From a virus: DNA of 46,218 nucleotides. Below the pieces are notes generated by a model. That model was not told the DNA's origin. It did not search any database and worked only from the letters and a program-made list of their open reading frames with translations. Position 1 is the first letter of the stretch. The number at the start of each line of letters is the position of its first letter. Positions 24,855 through 31,772 of the stretch are shown here, piece by piece. Location of the stretch: positions 1 through 46,218 of the IMG/VR virus record IMGVR_UViG_3300019886_000008; one strand, written 5' to 3'. Made by a program: the position numbers and the translations under genes.

Positions 24855-25276
24855 TAAGGGCGCGGGTAGAAGACTTCAGCCCCGGCGCGCAGGCAATCGG
24901 CGAAGAGGCGATCCGGGACCGCGGACAGTAATCCTCGACCAGGAAGGCCTACCAAATGCCGCACGGTCATCGTGCAACACCCGATTATCCGCATGTGAGG
25001 ACCAGGAAGCTCGCGGGCGGAGATGCGCAAAACAGCCCCCTCCGCCGCGGCGTCTGAAATATATTTCGGGGCTTCATGATCGGGGACAACCGCGACTTTC
25101 GTCCCCTTGCCGTCAGGATCAATGAAAATCCACGTTCCGGCCGATTCGCAATGACCGAAAGCGCAAACATGCTTCCAATGGCCTGGTATTGCCCAATTCC
25201 AAAAAGGGCTCGGAACCCGAGGCGAAAACGCCACGTACCAAACAGACACGCGCCCGCTCGTACGCTGGATAAACAT
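24854..25276 (-). CDS. Conserved-looking phage protein, function unknown (140 aa)
   Basis: The ATG at 25276 overlaps the stop of the 47-aa gene (TAATG) and has GGAAAG upstream. The protein is rich in aromatic, Cys and His residues (HWKHVCAFGHCESAGTWIFI, IGCCTMTVRHLVGLP) and ends LFADCLRAGAEVFYPRP. The CxTxVxRxLG-like segment followed by a helix recalls small phage proteins found near terminase genes. I do not recognise a characterised family. Confidence 0.6.
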   Translation of the reverse strand: MFIQRTSGRVSVWYVAFSPRVPSPFWNWAIPGHWKHVCAFGHCESAGTWIFIDPDGKGTKVAVVPDHEAPKYISDAAAEGAVLRISARELPGPHMRIIGCCTMTVRHLVGLPGRGLLSAVPDRLFADCLRAGAEVFYPRP

Positions 25277-25419
25277 TATTTTTTCTTTCCGCCCTTGCGG
25301 CCCTTGCCAGCCTCAGAATAAGCGATCGCAATCGCCTGTTTCTGCGGGCGGCCGGCGCGCATCTCGGTCGCGATGTTCGAGCTGGTCGTTTTCTTGGAGG
25401 AGCCTTTTTTCAGGGGCAT
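25276..25419 (-). CDS. Small basic phage protein of the MPLKKG...[12 protein letters not shown] type (47 aa)
   Basis: It encodes [20 protein letters not shown], then [17 protein letters not shown] and a Lys/Gly-rich end. This short sequence closely follows a very widespread but uncharacterised phage microprotein pattern (MPLKKG.S..TI..NI...I..GKPQKQAVAIA). Start and stop fit the overlap chain: its TAA overlaps the ATG of the 140-aa gene. Its position near the terminase and portal genes suggests a packaging or head role, but none is proven. Confidence 0.8.
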   Translation of the reverse strand: MPLKKGSSKKTTSSNIATEMRAGRPQKQAIAIAYSEAGKGRKGGKKK

Positions 25420-25428
25420 CTCAATATC

Positions 25429-25704
25429 TCATGAGGTTGGGATGGCGGCGAGCTGCGCTTGTAACGTCGCCTGGATGCCTTGAAACACAGGAACAGCCGC
25501 CTGCATCGCCGCGCTGGAGCCCGGAACATCCAGGGGGAATGTGACAAGCGAAACCCCGAATCCTCCCGAGTCCTTTATGTCAAACGCAGTAATCGTCCAG
25601 CCCTCCGCGATGCCGGCGTTCAAATCCGAAATAGCCTTGGTGATTGCGCCTATCTTGGTGGCGAGATCGCCAGCAAGTAGCGCGTTTGTTGTTGAAATAG
25701 CCAT
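25429..25704 (-). CDS. Small helical protein downstream of terminase (91 aa)
   Basis: The ATG at 25704 overlaps the terminase stop as TAATG; an earlier in-frame start at 25734 would lie inside terminase. The protein (MAISTTNALLAGDLATKIGA, ITKAISDLNAGIAEGWTITA, then a helical C-terminus) has no membrane segment or named motif. Coupling to terminase suggests a packaging or structural role. Confidence 0.6.
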   Translation of the reverse strand: MAISTTNALLAGDLATKIGAITKAISDLNAGIAEGWTITAFDIKDSGGFGVSLVTFPLDVPGSSAAMQAAVPVFQGIQATLQAQLAAIPTS

Positions 25705-27260
25705 TATCCTACTTTCCTTCCGCCAAGATTCCACCGCGTGCCGCCGTAACCCGACGTTTTAATCGGGCGTACGTTGACGATCGCGTCAAGGCCAACCATC
25801 GCCCGGCCCTCGCCCATCCCCAAGAAGGCATATTGCAGCGCGTCGCAGATATCCGAGTATTTGTCCTTGATGGGCTCAGGCTCACCGAGCGCGTTCTTCT
25901 TTATCCTGTATCGCCCGCTCATCGCCGCCTTCAGCGTCTGGCAGCCGGTCGGGCTGAGGTTGAATCGCGGCAATCCACGCACGAGCCCGTCGAGTGGGCC
26001 GCCGAGGACGCTCTCGACCGCCATAATCCGCGTCGCCATCGCATTATTCTTCACGGGTGCGGGGCTGACCAACAATCCATTGTATTTAAATACGTCATAC
26101 GATGTCCGTTCGTCAGCCTGGCCTCGATCTTGTCCTTTTGGATCACCAAAGATTCGATATCGGCAGCCGGCATAAGTTTTCTCAAGAAAACGCTTAAACT
26201 CAGGAGCAAATCCCGTGGCGCTAACTCCATAGCGTCTAAATTCGTGCTGAATGAAAATTCTTCCATCTATAACCTGCATGCAAATCGCGGCGGGACGCGC
26301 CCGTCCAAAATCGAGCCCGACGATGACATCGTGACCAGGGACAACCTCAAGGGTTTCCGCCGCAATATGTGTGTCGGAATTGAAGTTCTTGAATACGGGC
26401 GACCCATCCACGACAAACGTAATTTGATTCCGCAGACGGCTATCGATCCAAGCTTTTGTCTTACCTTGGGCTTTCTGTTCATAAAACGCCGCGCCTCCCT
26501 TCAACCACCGCACATTTTCGGCATCCGGATTAATCCGGTACCCCACAACATTCCGCCCAGTCTGACCGCGAAGCTCCAATAACGCCGGCGGTTGAACGAA
26601 ATACGCCCAGTCGTGAGGCAGACCCGCCTTGATGATTTCATCCTCGTCTTCCTCCTCAATCGGGACCTCGCCGGTGATTTTCGGCAGCCAATGCGTCTCG
26701 TCCGGAGCGTTCATGTCGGCGATAATGCCGTCCCACGTCGAACCGCCCCTCGTGACAGAGGGATACCGACCCGTGCGGCTCTCAGCCTCCATGAAAATCA
26801 AATGGCTCATATACTCGAGCTCGTTGAACCACGCGCCGGTGTATTCCATCGATCGGAACTTCTGAACGTCGCCCTCCTCCAATGCCGAGAAAAATACAAC
26901 GTCGAGCTCGATGTCCCCGATTCTGATCTCATGACGATAAGGCCGATCCCAAAAAAATCGCCCGAACTTTTCCTCGGGAAACCAATCAAGCCACGTTCTG
27001 ATGGTCGTATTTCGCAGATTGGGATACGAATCGCGCAAAATGATCCAGCGAGAGTGCCGCTTGCCCGTCTCCGGGTTTAAACGCTGCTCCATCGCGTGCA
27101 TGTAAATCCGCATCGCGCACGCAGAGCTCGTCCCCGAACCAAGCGGCCCCCGGATAATCGAAACATGGGAACGATCGCGCAAAAATTGCCGCAGAACTTC
27201 GCCGTCAGGCTGATAAATCGGGAATCCCTCTGGCGAGCTAGGAAGGCCAAACTCAGTCAT
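25704..27260 (-). CDS. Terminase large subunit (518 aa)
   Basis: This is the DNA-packaging motor. The ATPase half has a Walker A-like loop at residues 38-45 (GPLGSGTS, preceded by Arg37), an adenine-side TWLDWFPEEKFG region and a Walker B-like AWFNELE near 143-149. The nuclease half has the RNase H-like acidic triad in VIVGLDFGRA (Asp317), YRIFGDPKG (Asp373) and DKYSDICDALQ (Asp470/Asp473). Length fits the podovirus families. The usual P-loop Lys is replaced by Thr; an upstream Arg may substitute, as in other viral terminases. It overlaps the holin-like gene by 8 bp. Confidence 0.88.
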   Translation of the reverse strand: MTEFGLPSSPEGFPIYQPDGEVLRQFLRDRSHVSIIRGPLGSGTSSACAMRIYMHAMEQRLNPETGKRHSRWIILRDSYPNLRNTTIRTWLDWFPEEKFGRFFWDRPYRHEIRIGDIELDVVFFSALEEGDVQKFRSMEYTGAWFNELEYMSHLIFMEAESRTGRYPSVTRGGSTWDGIIADMNAPDETHWLPKITGEVPIEEEDEDEIIKAGLPHDWAYFVQPPALLELRGQTGRNVVGYRINPDAENVRWLKGGAAFYEQKAQGKTKAWIDSRLRNQITFVVDGSPVFKNFNSDTHIAAETLEVVPGHDVIVGLDFGRARPAAICMQVIDGRIFIQHEFRRYGVSATGFAPEFKRFLEKTYAGCRYRIFGDPKGQDRGQADERTSYDVFKYNGLLVSPAPVKNNAMATRIMAVESVLGGPLDGLVRGLPRFNLSPTGCQTLKAAMSGRYRIKKNALGEPEPIKDKYSDICDALQYAFLGMGEGRAMVGLDAIVNVRPIKTSGYGGTRWNLGGRKVG

Positions 27261-27492
27261 TCATGGGCCCGTAGCGCCAAGGGAAAAATATGCGGCGGCA
27301 GATCAATACGACTCCACAAAGAATCAGGCCAATCATACCCAAGGCAAAAATCGAGGAAAGAACCCCAAAAATGACAGAAAAATCAGCCGGCAACGCGCAA
27401 CCCACTGAATACCATACCAATGCTCCAAGAACGAAGCCCTCTGCCGCGAAAAAAATACCCCAGCGCATCTCCGCCCGCTCATAAATGGTCAT
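27253..27492 (-). CDS. Two-helix membrane protein, candidate holin (79 aa)
   Basis: Two strong hydrophobic segments (WGIFFAAEGFVLGALVWYSV; FSVIFGVLSSIFALGMIGLI then LCGVVLICR) are joined by a short loop. A charged N-terminus (MTIYERAEMR) and a basic C-terminus (RRIFFPWRYG) fit a class II holin topology. It starts 1 bp after the RlpA-like exported wall protein, making a plausible lysis pair. It could instead be an unrelated small membrane protein. Confidence 0.5.
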   Translation of the reverse strand: MTIYERAEMRWGIFFAAEGFVLGALVWYSVGCALPADFSVIFGVLSSIFALGMIGLILCGVVLICRRIFFPWRYGPMND

Positions 27493-27493
27493 T

Positions 27494-27820
27494 TCATACT
27501 CGCTTCAATCTAACCATCCCAAGGCCGGGAAATCGCAACGCTACCTTCACGCCGCGCGAAAGATCAACACACCGCTTGGTCCACAACGCCGGACCCCAAT
27601 CATTGTGGACAGCAATTACGCTTCGGCCGCGATAGGTGACTTTGTAACGGTCGCCGAAGTGATGAGATCGCAGGGCAATCGATAAACCACTGGGATGAAA
27701 CCGAGCCCCGCTCGCCGTCACATGCCCAGACTCAGCCCCATACCACGACGCTCGGCAGTTCTGAGCGCTCGCAGGAACACACGCAACAAACAAAATGAAA
27801 AGAACGACGATGATGGACAT
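27494..27820 (-). CDS. Exported RlpA-like double-psi beta-barrel protein, possible endolysin (108 aa)
   Basis: A signal peptide (MSIIVVLFILFVACVPASAQ) precedes a minimal RlpA/DPBB domain: ASWYGAESGHVTASGARF, the FGDRYKV strand, GRSVIAVHNDWGP with the conserved Asp74, and RCVDLSRGVKVAL. RlpA proteins are lytic transglycosylases acting on denuded glycan. The position usually occupied by the catalytic His (AHRTLPFG in bacterial RlpA) reads ALRSHHFG here, so activity is uncertain, although two His follow closely. It is next to a holin-like gene and after the tailspike, which suggests a lysis or entry role. Confidence 0.7.
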   Translation of the reverse strand: MSIIVVLFILFVACVPASAQNCRASWYGAESGHVTASGARFHPSGLSIALRSHHFGDRYKVTYRGRSVIAVHNDWGPALWTKRCVDLSRGVKVALRFPGLGMVRLKRV

Positions 27821-27824
27821 GACA

Positions 27825-28769
27825 TCACCCAGCGGGCAGTGGATTCCTCACAAACCCATTAAGCCCCACTTCGCCAGCAACCGCAACGACCGTCAATACC
27901 GCACCAGCACCCGCGTACATTTCCGGGTACTTGTCCATGCTCGACGTGTAAACAATGTTGCCGCGCGACCCGTCGCCAGCGACAATCATCCCGTCGCCCC
28001 AAAAACCATAAAATTGATTGGAAAATGCGCCGCTTATGCCGCCGTCAGGCGAGTTACCGAAATAAATCGCCGCCCCCTTGCCACCAGCCTGCCTCGATGA
28101 ACCTGCACCAAAAAAGTAACAGTCGTCGGCGTTGCACAACGCGTAAGCGCAACCGTCCTTGATCGTCACATGAGTGTCAGTCGCAACAACAAAACATGTG
28201 TTCAGGCTGCTTCCGCGAATCCCATCAAGGGTAATGCCGTTCGCACCGCCCCCTACCGAAACCGTCACACTCTCAAGGCTCGTCCGATAGTTCGGCAACG
28301 GCGCGCTCGTCTTCATCGTGCCGCAATAAACACCATTCCCCGTCACACCAACAATATGCAAGTCCTTGTAATGAGCCCGAGAAGACGACAAACACGAAAG
28401 CCCATTCCCAGCAATCCCAAAACCATCAATCGATAAATCAGAAATACCGCCGTTGTCGATCCGGCTCTCAGAACCAAATGGCTTGTCGGAAAAGACATTT
28501 CCACCGGCCGGCCCCGCCCACCGAATAATCGTCCCAGTCGCCGCAACGCTGTCCCAAATCGCAGGACCCCGAAATGCCCCCTTAATAAAAATATTGCTCC
28601 GACGTAAAATAGGGCTACCAATAGAATATACAGCAGGCTCTAAATATACCGTCCCCCCACCAGGACCAGTCGCTAAATCAGAAATCGCCCCGTTGATCGC
28701 CGGAGCGTTGTCCCCCAATGTCCACGGGACATCAATCTCCCACGTCCGACCGCCATTCGGCTTAGTCAT
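27825..28769 (-). CDS. Tailspike-like beta-helix protein, possible depolymerase (314 aa)
   Basis: The ATG at 28769 is preferred: GAGGA lies ~9 bp upstream and it overlaps the 46-aa gene by 8 bp. The protein has a pectate-lyase-3-like solenoid: an N-terminal DNAPAINGAISDLATGPGGG followed by TVYLEPAVYSIG, rungs such as GGISDLSIDGFGIAG and KDLHIVGVTGNGVYCG, and CYFFGAGSSRQAGGKGAAIY. Phage tailspikes of this type bind or cleave surface polysaccharides. At 314 aa it is short and lacks an obvious virion-binding head domain or an intramolecular chaperone. Confidence 0.7.
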   Translation of the reverse strand: MTKPNGGRTWEIDVPWTLGDNAPAINGAISDLATGPGGGTVYLEPAVYSIGSPILRRSNIFIKGAFRGPAIWDSVAATGTIIRWAGPAGGNVFSDKPFGSESRIDNGGISDLSIDGFGIAGNGLSCLSSSRAHYKDLHIVGVTGNGVYCGTMKTSAPLPNYRTSLESVTVSVGGGANGITLDGIRGSSLNTCFVVATDTHVTIKDGCAYALCNADDCYFFGAGSSRQAGGKGAAIYFGNSPDGGISGAFSNQFYGFWGDGMIVAGDGSRGNIVYTSSMDKYPEMYAGAGAVLTVVAVAGEVGLNGFVRNPLPAG

Positions 28770-28902
28770 CAGCCATTTCCTCATGCCCCCAGTCGTCATA
28801 ATTCGGCAAAGGATCAGCGCTACCCGTCACTAAAATATAAAAACCCCCCGCGATGCCGCTAATCGCGTAAATAAAAAACATAACCTTCAGAAAATTGCCC
28901 AT
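28762..28902 (-). CDS. Single-helix membrane peptide (46 aa)
   Basis: The sequence MGNFLKVMFFIYAISGIAGG followed by FYILVTGS, with an acidic end (YDDWGHEEMADD), is one membrane helix plus a short acidic tail. AGGTAG precedes the ATG. The N-terminus resembles that of the next upstream gene (MGKFLRV...). It is coupled to the tailspike by an 8-bp overlap. Function unknown. Confidence 0.55.
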   Translation of the reverse strand: MGNFLKVMFFIYAISGIAGGFYILVTGSADPLPNYDDWGHEEMADD

Positions 28903-28904
28903 CG

Positions 28905-29174
28905 CTACCTGTCACACCGATACGACCAACCCCAAAGCGGACTCCAATAACCCTGGTCGTTGTACTGACACCGCCATAAAGCCGTATCAATAATCTGACC
29001 CCCAGCCCACGTCGCACACGAATAATCAGGCTTGTAAAAACCCGCGTGCCCGCTCGTGCACAAATGAGCATCGCCCGGCCCCGAAAGACCATAATTGTAC
29101 GGATACCCCGCTAACGCAGGCGAACTAATCGCAAAAATACCAATCGCCGCAGCCACCCTCAGAAACTTGCCCAT
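28905..29174 (-). CDS. Exported Cys/Trp/Tyr-rich small protein (89 aa)
   Basis: The ATG at 29174 has GAGG 6 bp upstream and gives the signal peptide MGKFLRVAAAIGIFAISSPA then LAG. The mature ~67 residues carry four Cys and many aromatics (GYPYNYGLSGPGDAHLCTSG, CATWAGG, WRCQYNDQGYW, SYRCDR), suggesting a disulphide-bonded secreted mini-domain. It is the first gene of the leftward late block. Role unknown; it could be a surface or adhesion factor. Confidence 0.6.
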   Translation of the reverse strand: MGKFLRVAAAIGIFAISSPALAGYPYNYGLSGPGDAHLCTSGHAGFYKPDYSCATWAGGQIIDTALWRCQYNDQGYWSPLWGWSYRCDR

Positions 29175-29600
29175 CACATGCCTCACAATTTACGGAAAAA
29201 AATTAGAAGAGCTACAGAGCGAGGTACGAGTTCACTGAACAGCGCCCCGATTTTGCCCCCCCGGTCGCGCCCCTCGATAGCCCTATTACGCGCGTGCGCT
29301 GATGCAAACGACGCACATCCCTAAGAGATTGCAACACCTTAGTAGCTAGCCGTTGTAGTTCTCACTTAGCACCAGCTCTCTTGGGCTAGCCGATGAGGCC
29401 TACACCTAAGAACATATCCACTCGTCCAGCTCCGCTGTCTCATAGCTGCTGTTCGTTTGCGTCGTGGGTTGGTACGCGTCTAAGCGACGTGTTGTAGAGG
29501 GGTTAGTCGCGCGCGAGGAGGGGGCACGGTGTGGATAACCGCGATCACATTTTGCAACAACGCACTGTCTGCCGAGTATGGGCGCCTACATGCGCGGGGG
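29175..29600. other. Non-coding divergent region with short repeats
   Basis: No convincing ORF lies in these 426 bp. I see repeated short motifs: GCTAGCCG at 29345-29352 and 29385-29392, CCTAAGA at 29320-29326 and 29405-29411 with inverted copies near 29337 and 29363, an ACGACGCA/TGCGTCGT inverted pair about 150 bp apart (near 29310 and 29459), and the palindrome GTTCACTGAAC at about 29229. It probably holds the leftward late promoter, regulator sites or a structured RNA. Confidence 0.5.
29530..29538 (-). promoter_or_regulatory. Perfect DnaA-box sequence
   Basis: TGTGGATAA is the complement of the consensus DnaA box TTATCCACA. A second copy occurs at 31021-31029 inside the 140-aa HTH gene. 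Single boxes occur by chance, but this one lies in non-coding DNA beside the late/early boundary. Confidence 0.4.
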
Positions 29601-29630
29601 CTTGACATAATTGTGGCGAATGGCCTGAAA
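29601..29630 (+). promoter_or_regulatory. Sigma-70-like promoter
   Basis: TTGACA at 29601-29606 and TGAAAT at 29625-29630 are 18 bp apart. Transcription would begin near 29637, just before the 137-aa gene. The TTGACATA start is shared with the other promoters proposed in this phage. Confidence 0.5.
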
Positions 29631-29640
29631 TCGGTGCATC

Positions 29641-30054
29641 TTGTTAGACCTTATGTTAGACCCTTGCATGGCATTGAGTGGCGACGCGAAGCGTGAGTAT
29701 CAACGTATTTACATGGCCGAGCGCCGCGCCATTCAGCGCATGGAGAGCGATATGGCGAAGATGAACTGGGAGCGCGCCAACAGCCGCGTCGATAGTGGAT
29801 TTCAAGCTTGGGACAAGCGTGAGGCACTATTGGCGTTGGCCGAGACGTACGCCGATCCGCGCATGGACACGTCGCGATTTGGCAAGATCACTCCCACCAG
29901 AGAGGGATATATCACCCTCTTGGACATAGCCGAGTTGCGTGGCTACGCTAAGGAGTGGGCGTGGCACAGGTTCAAAGATCGGTTTGGCAAGTGTCCACGG
30001 TTTGATGAGAACGGTGCGCTGATTACTCGATCGGCGGCAGCCCGAAGGCGATAG
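29641..30054 (+). CDS. Lone plus-strand gene, possible DNA-binding or late regulator (137 aa)
   Basis: The frame opens with TTG at 29641; ATGs follow at 29653 and 29668, and the last leaves a ~30-nt leader. No clear Shine-Dalgarno is visible. The N-terminus is charged and helical (GDAKREYQRIYMAERRAIQR). The C-terminal part (GYITLLDIAELRGYAKEWAW, HRFKDRFGKCPRF) contains a GYxxxWAxxxFKxxFG pattern that I associate with the ends of phage nucleic-acid proteins. It is the only plus-strand gene between two minus-strand blocks and points at the replication operon. A late-gene regulator is one possibility. Confidence 0.6.
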   Translation: MLDLMLDPCMALSGDAKREYQRIYMAERRAIQRMESDMAKMNWERANSRVDSGFQAWDKREALLALAETYADPRMDTSRFGKITPTREGYITLLDIAELRGYAKEWAWHRFKDRFGKCPRFDENGALITRSAAARRR

Positions 30055-30065
30055 AGGCGGGGACG

Positions 30066-30082
30066 CCGGTTAGCGAAACCGG
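30066..30082. terminator. Short hairpin between convergent genes
   Basis: CCGGTT-AGCGA-AACCGG forms a perfect 6-bp stem 12 bp after the stop of the plus-strand gene and before the end of the minus operon. No U-tract follows, so termination is weakly supported. Confidence 0.35.
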
Positions 30083-30144
30083 TCTTGCGTAGGGAATGAT
30101 TGGTTATCCCTGCCGCCGTGCGCGCTCACACCACGCCCCCTAAC

Positions 30145-30255
30145 TCACATATTGCTGTTGAGACCGAGCCATTTGAACATGTGCGGCATAAGCACGATGG
30201 TCGCTGCAAAGATAGCGAGCATGAGCACGCAGAATATATAATCGTTTGCTTTCAC
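30145..30255 (-). CDS. Small membrane peptide (36 aa, GTG start)
   Basis: The GTG at 30255 overlaps the previous stop and has AAGGA upstream. It encodes MKANDYIFCVLMLAIFAATI then VLMPHMFKWLG, a single membrane helix with a short amphipathic end. It is the last gene of the leftward early operon. Function unknown. Confidence 0.55.
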   Translation of the reverse strand: MKANDYIFCVLMLAIFAATIVLMPHMFKWLGLNSNM

Positions 30256-30428
30256 TTAGTTATTTCCTTCAGCTTCTTCGCCAATCGTTTAGCAGCTGGT
30301 TCCCATGTCTTCTTCAGATCAGCTTCGATATAGGCGAGGAGGAGCTTGTTGATCGTTCTCTGTTCGTCAAGCTCCAGCGCCGCGCTGTCAAGCACTTCCC
30401 ATATGTCTTCGATTGTTTTGTCGCTCAT
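30252..30428 (-). CDS. Small charged helical protein (58 aa)
   Basis: It starts ATGAGC, overlapping the stop of the 160-aa gene, with a strong GAGGAAAAGGA ribosome site. The sequence MSDKTIEDIWEVLDSAALEL, DEQRTINKLLLAYIEADLKK and a Lys-rich end is a helical hairpin. No membrane segment. Perhaps a small regulator or assembly factor. Confidence 0.6.
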   Translation of the reverse strand: MSDKTIEDIWEVLDSAALELDEQRTINKLLLAYIEADLKKTWEPAAKRLAKKLKEITK

Positions 30429-30907
30429 TCCTTTTCCTCGATAACCGGTGTTCCCAAGTTCACCACATACCCGGCGGGCGCAAGGAGCGTTTGCTGGCGA
30501 TTGTCGTGCCTGCTCAGATCGACGTGAACGGCGGGCGCAGGGTCTTTGATGCGCAGGCGATCGATCGCAGCGAGCCTCGTAGCGCCTGGCTGAAGCGGGT
30601 TATCGCGGATTGATTGAGCCGTGGCGAAATTGGTTGGGTCTTCAGCCTCAAATCGTGCAAGCCGCTGTTCGTGCAGAGCGTCCTTGAACACGCGCTGATG
30701 CCGCCAGTACTCGAGGTGCCGCCTGGACATCCCGAGGGCCTTTGCAGCCACGTAATCGCCGATTGGAGTGCCTGGGGCGATCTTCTCGCCATTGCCGAGT
30801 GTGAGCTCCTGGTCAACGCCATGCCACATTGCGTGTAAAAGCCTCTTAGCGCGCGAGTCCAGTCTTACCGCTTGTTTATAGCCGTGTACGACAAGAGCTT
30901 TATTCAT
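30425..30907 (-). CDS. HTH protein, candidate small terminase subunit (160 aa)
   Basis: The ATG at 30907 (AAGGTGG upstream, ATGA overlap with the previous stop) is chosen. A helix-turn-helix-like segment, GDYVAAKALGMSRRHLEYWR, is followed by a basic helix (VFKDALHEQRLARFEAE) and RLAAIDRLRIKDPAP. This order (HTH recognising DNA, then a helical assembly domain) is typical of small terminase subunits, and the genome shows no other clear TerS. A replication regulator is the alternative. It is well separated from the large terminase, which is not unusual in temperate podoviruses. Confidence 0.5.
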   Translation of the reverse strand: MNKALVVHGYKQAVRLDSRAKRLLHAMWHGVDQELTLGNGEKIAPGTPIGDYVAAKALGMSRRHLEYWRHQRVFKDALHEQRLARFEAEDPTNFATAQSIRDNPLQPGATRLAAIDRLRIKDPAPAVHVDLSRHDNRQQTLLAPAGYVVNLGTPVIEEKE

Positions 30908-31326
30908 TTTTTCCACCTTGCGAATGCCGCAATACGCGCTATTTCGCTTCTTCGTTTTGCTGACAATTTGGACGCCCTTGCTAATCCGCCCCTGCTGGCA
31001 TTTGTAGCCAAAATACCCTGTGGATAACTCAATTCTCCCTCGAGAAAGTCGCTGCTTGCGGGAGCAGGCACAAGCGCTATTTCAACTCCCAACGCAGTCA
31101 GCAATTTGCCCATGCTCTTAGGGCCGATGCATTTCTGGTAGTTCCGCGGCACGCGTGGCTCAGCTATCAATTTCGCCGTGTAGCCCGATTGCAGTCCAGT
31201 CAGGGCGTCGAGCCCAAGAAAGCTAAGCCCCAATGACATGCGCCGGCGGTTGAGCATGGCGCGGAAGCTCTCGTAATCGCGTGCTGTGGCGCATCCCTCA
31301 TTCGGCGCACCAGTTATCGGGTTCAT
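30904..31326 (-). CDS. Alphaproteobacterial HTH-type phage protein (140 aa)
   Basis: I start it at the ATG at 31326 because that ATG overlaps the stop of the 34-aa ORF. The motif RDYESFRAMLNRRRMSLGLS, FLGLDALTGLQSGYTAKL and GPKSMGKLLTALGVEIALVP is a Cro-type helix-turn-helix of a family I associate with rhizobial and related prophages. The C-terminal ~35 residues (SRGGLARASKLSAKRRSEIA) are basic. Probably a transcription regulator of this operon or of late genes. Confidence 0.65.
   Translation of the reverse strand: MNPITGAPNEGCATARDYESFRAMLNRRRMSLGLSFLGLDALTGLQSGYTAKLIAEPRVPRNYQKCIGPKSMGKLLTALGVEIALVPAPASSDFLEGELSYPQGILATNASRGGLARASKLSAKRRSEIARIAAFARWKK
31021..31029 (-). promoter_or_regulatory. 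Second DnaA-box-like sequence
   Basis: TGTGGATAA, identical to the site at 29530-29538, lies within the coding sequence of the 140-aa HTH gene. It may be fortuitous. Confidence 0.25.
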
Positions 31327-31427
31327 TCCCCCAGCAACCATGTCCTCAACCAATCGTTGAGATCGATAAACGCCGCGATGCCGAAACACAGGCCGCCGAC
31401 GTCAAGGAGCAGTCTTTCAAAGCTCAT
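31323..31427 (-). CDS. Microprotein with hydrophobic core (34 aa)
   Basis: MSFERLLLDVGGLCFGIAAF then IDLNDWLRTWLLGE. It overlaps the upstream gene by 11 bp and the downstream HTH gene by 4 bp (ATGA), a pattern hard to explain unless it is translated. One short membrane helix is likely. Confidence 0.5.
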   Translation of the reverse strand: MSFERLLLDVGGLCFGIAAFIDLNDWLRTWLLGE

Positions 31428-31632
31428 TTTCAGCCGCGATCTCTCCTAGCTTTTGTTGCAGGGCCGTCGAGACGGCTGGAGGCGCGGTGCGGTAGTCTAC
31501 AGTATCAGCTGGCGGAAGCAGCTCAGCGGGCTTCCTGGAGGCCCTGGCGTTCATCCTCAGCTCATAGGCTAAGTGGCGGAATAACCGGCCGAGGCGCTCG
31601 CGCATCATTTCCATTTCGTGCTCAGCTCTCAT
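31417..31632 (-). CDS. Small charged helical protein (71 aa)
   Basis: The ATG at 31632 overlaps the stop of the 47-aa gene as ATGA. It starts MRAEHEMEMMRERLGRLFRH with a Pro-rich middle (ELLPPADTVDYRTAPPA) and a helical end. Unknown function; likely a small DNA- or protein-binding factor. Confidence 0.55.
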   Translation of the reverse strand: MRAEHEMEMMRERLGRLFRHLAYELRMNARASRKPAELLPPADTVDYRTAPPAVSTALQQKLGEIAAENEL

Positions 31633-31772
31633 ATACGTGTCCACGCGTGAAGGGCGACTGAGATGAACACTATGAAGCCGCCAATTATACAGCCAACAAT
31701 GATCACATCCCCAATCCGGTCGCTCATCATATCGATGTGCTTCAGTAGTTCATTAAACTGAGCGTCATTCAT
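31629..31772 (-). CDS. Small membrane protein (47 aa)
   Basis: MNDAQFNELLKHIDMMSDRI is followed by one hydrophobic helix (VIIVGCIIGGFIVFISVAL) and a basic end (HAWTRI). The ATG overlaps the stop of the replication gene (ATGA); an in-frame ATG four codons earlier exists. The amphipathic helix plus single span recalls small phage membrane regulators. Role unknown. Confidence 0.55.
   Translation of the reverse strand: MNDAQFNELLKHIDMMSDRIGDVIIVGCIIGGFIVFISVALHAWTRI

Noticed and set aside
29175-29640. tRNA gene in the non-coding gap
   Set aside because: I could not find a cloverleaf with T-loop (GTTCRA) and matching acceptor arms; the inverted repeats are too far apart or too short.
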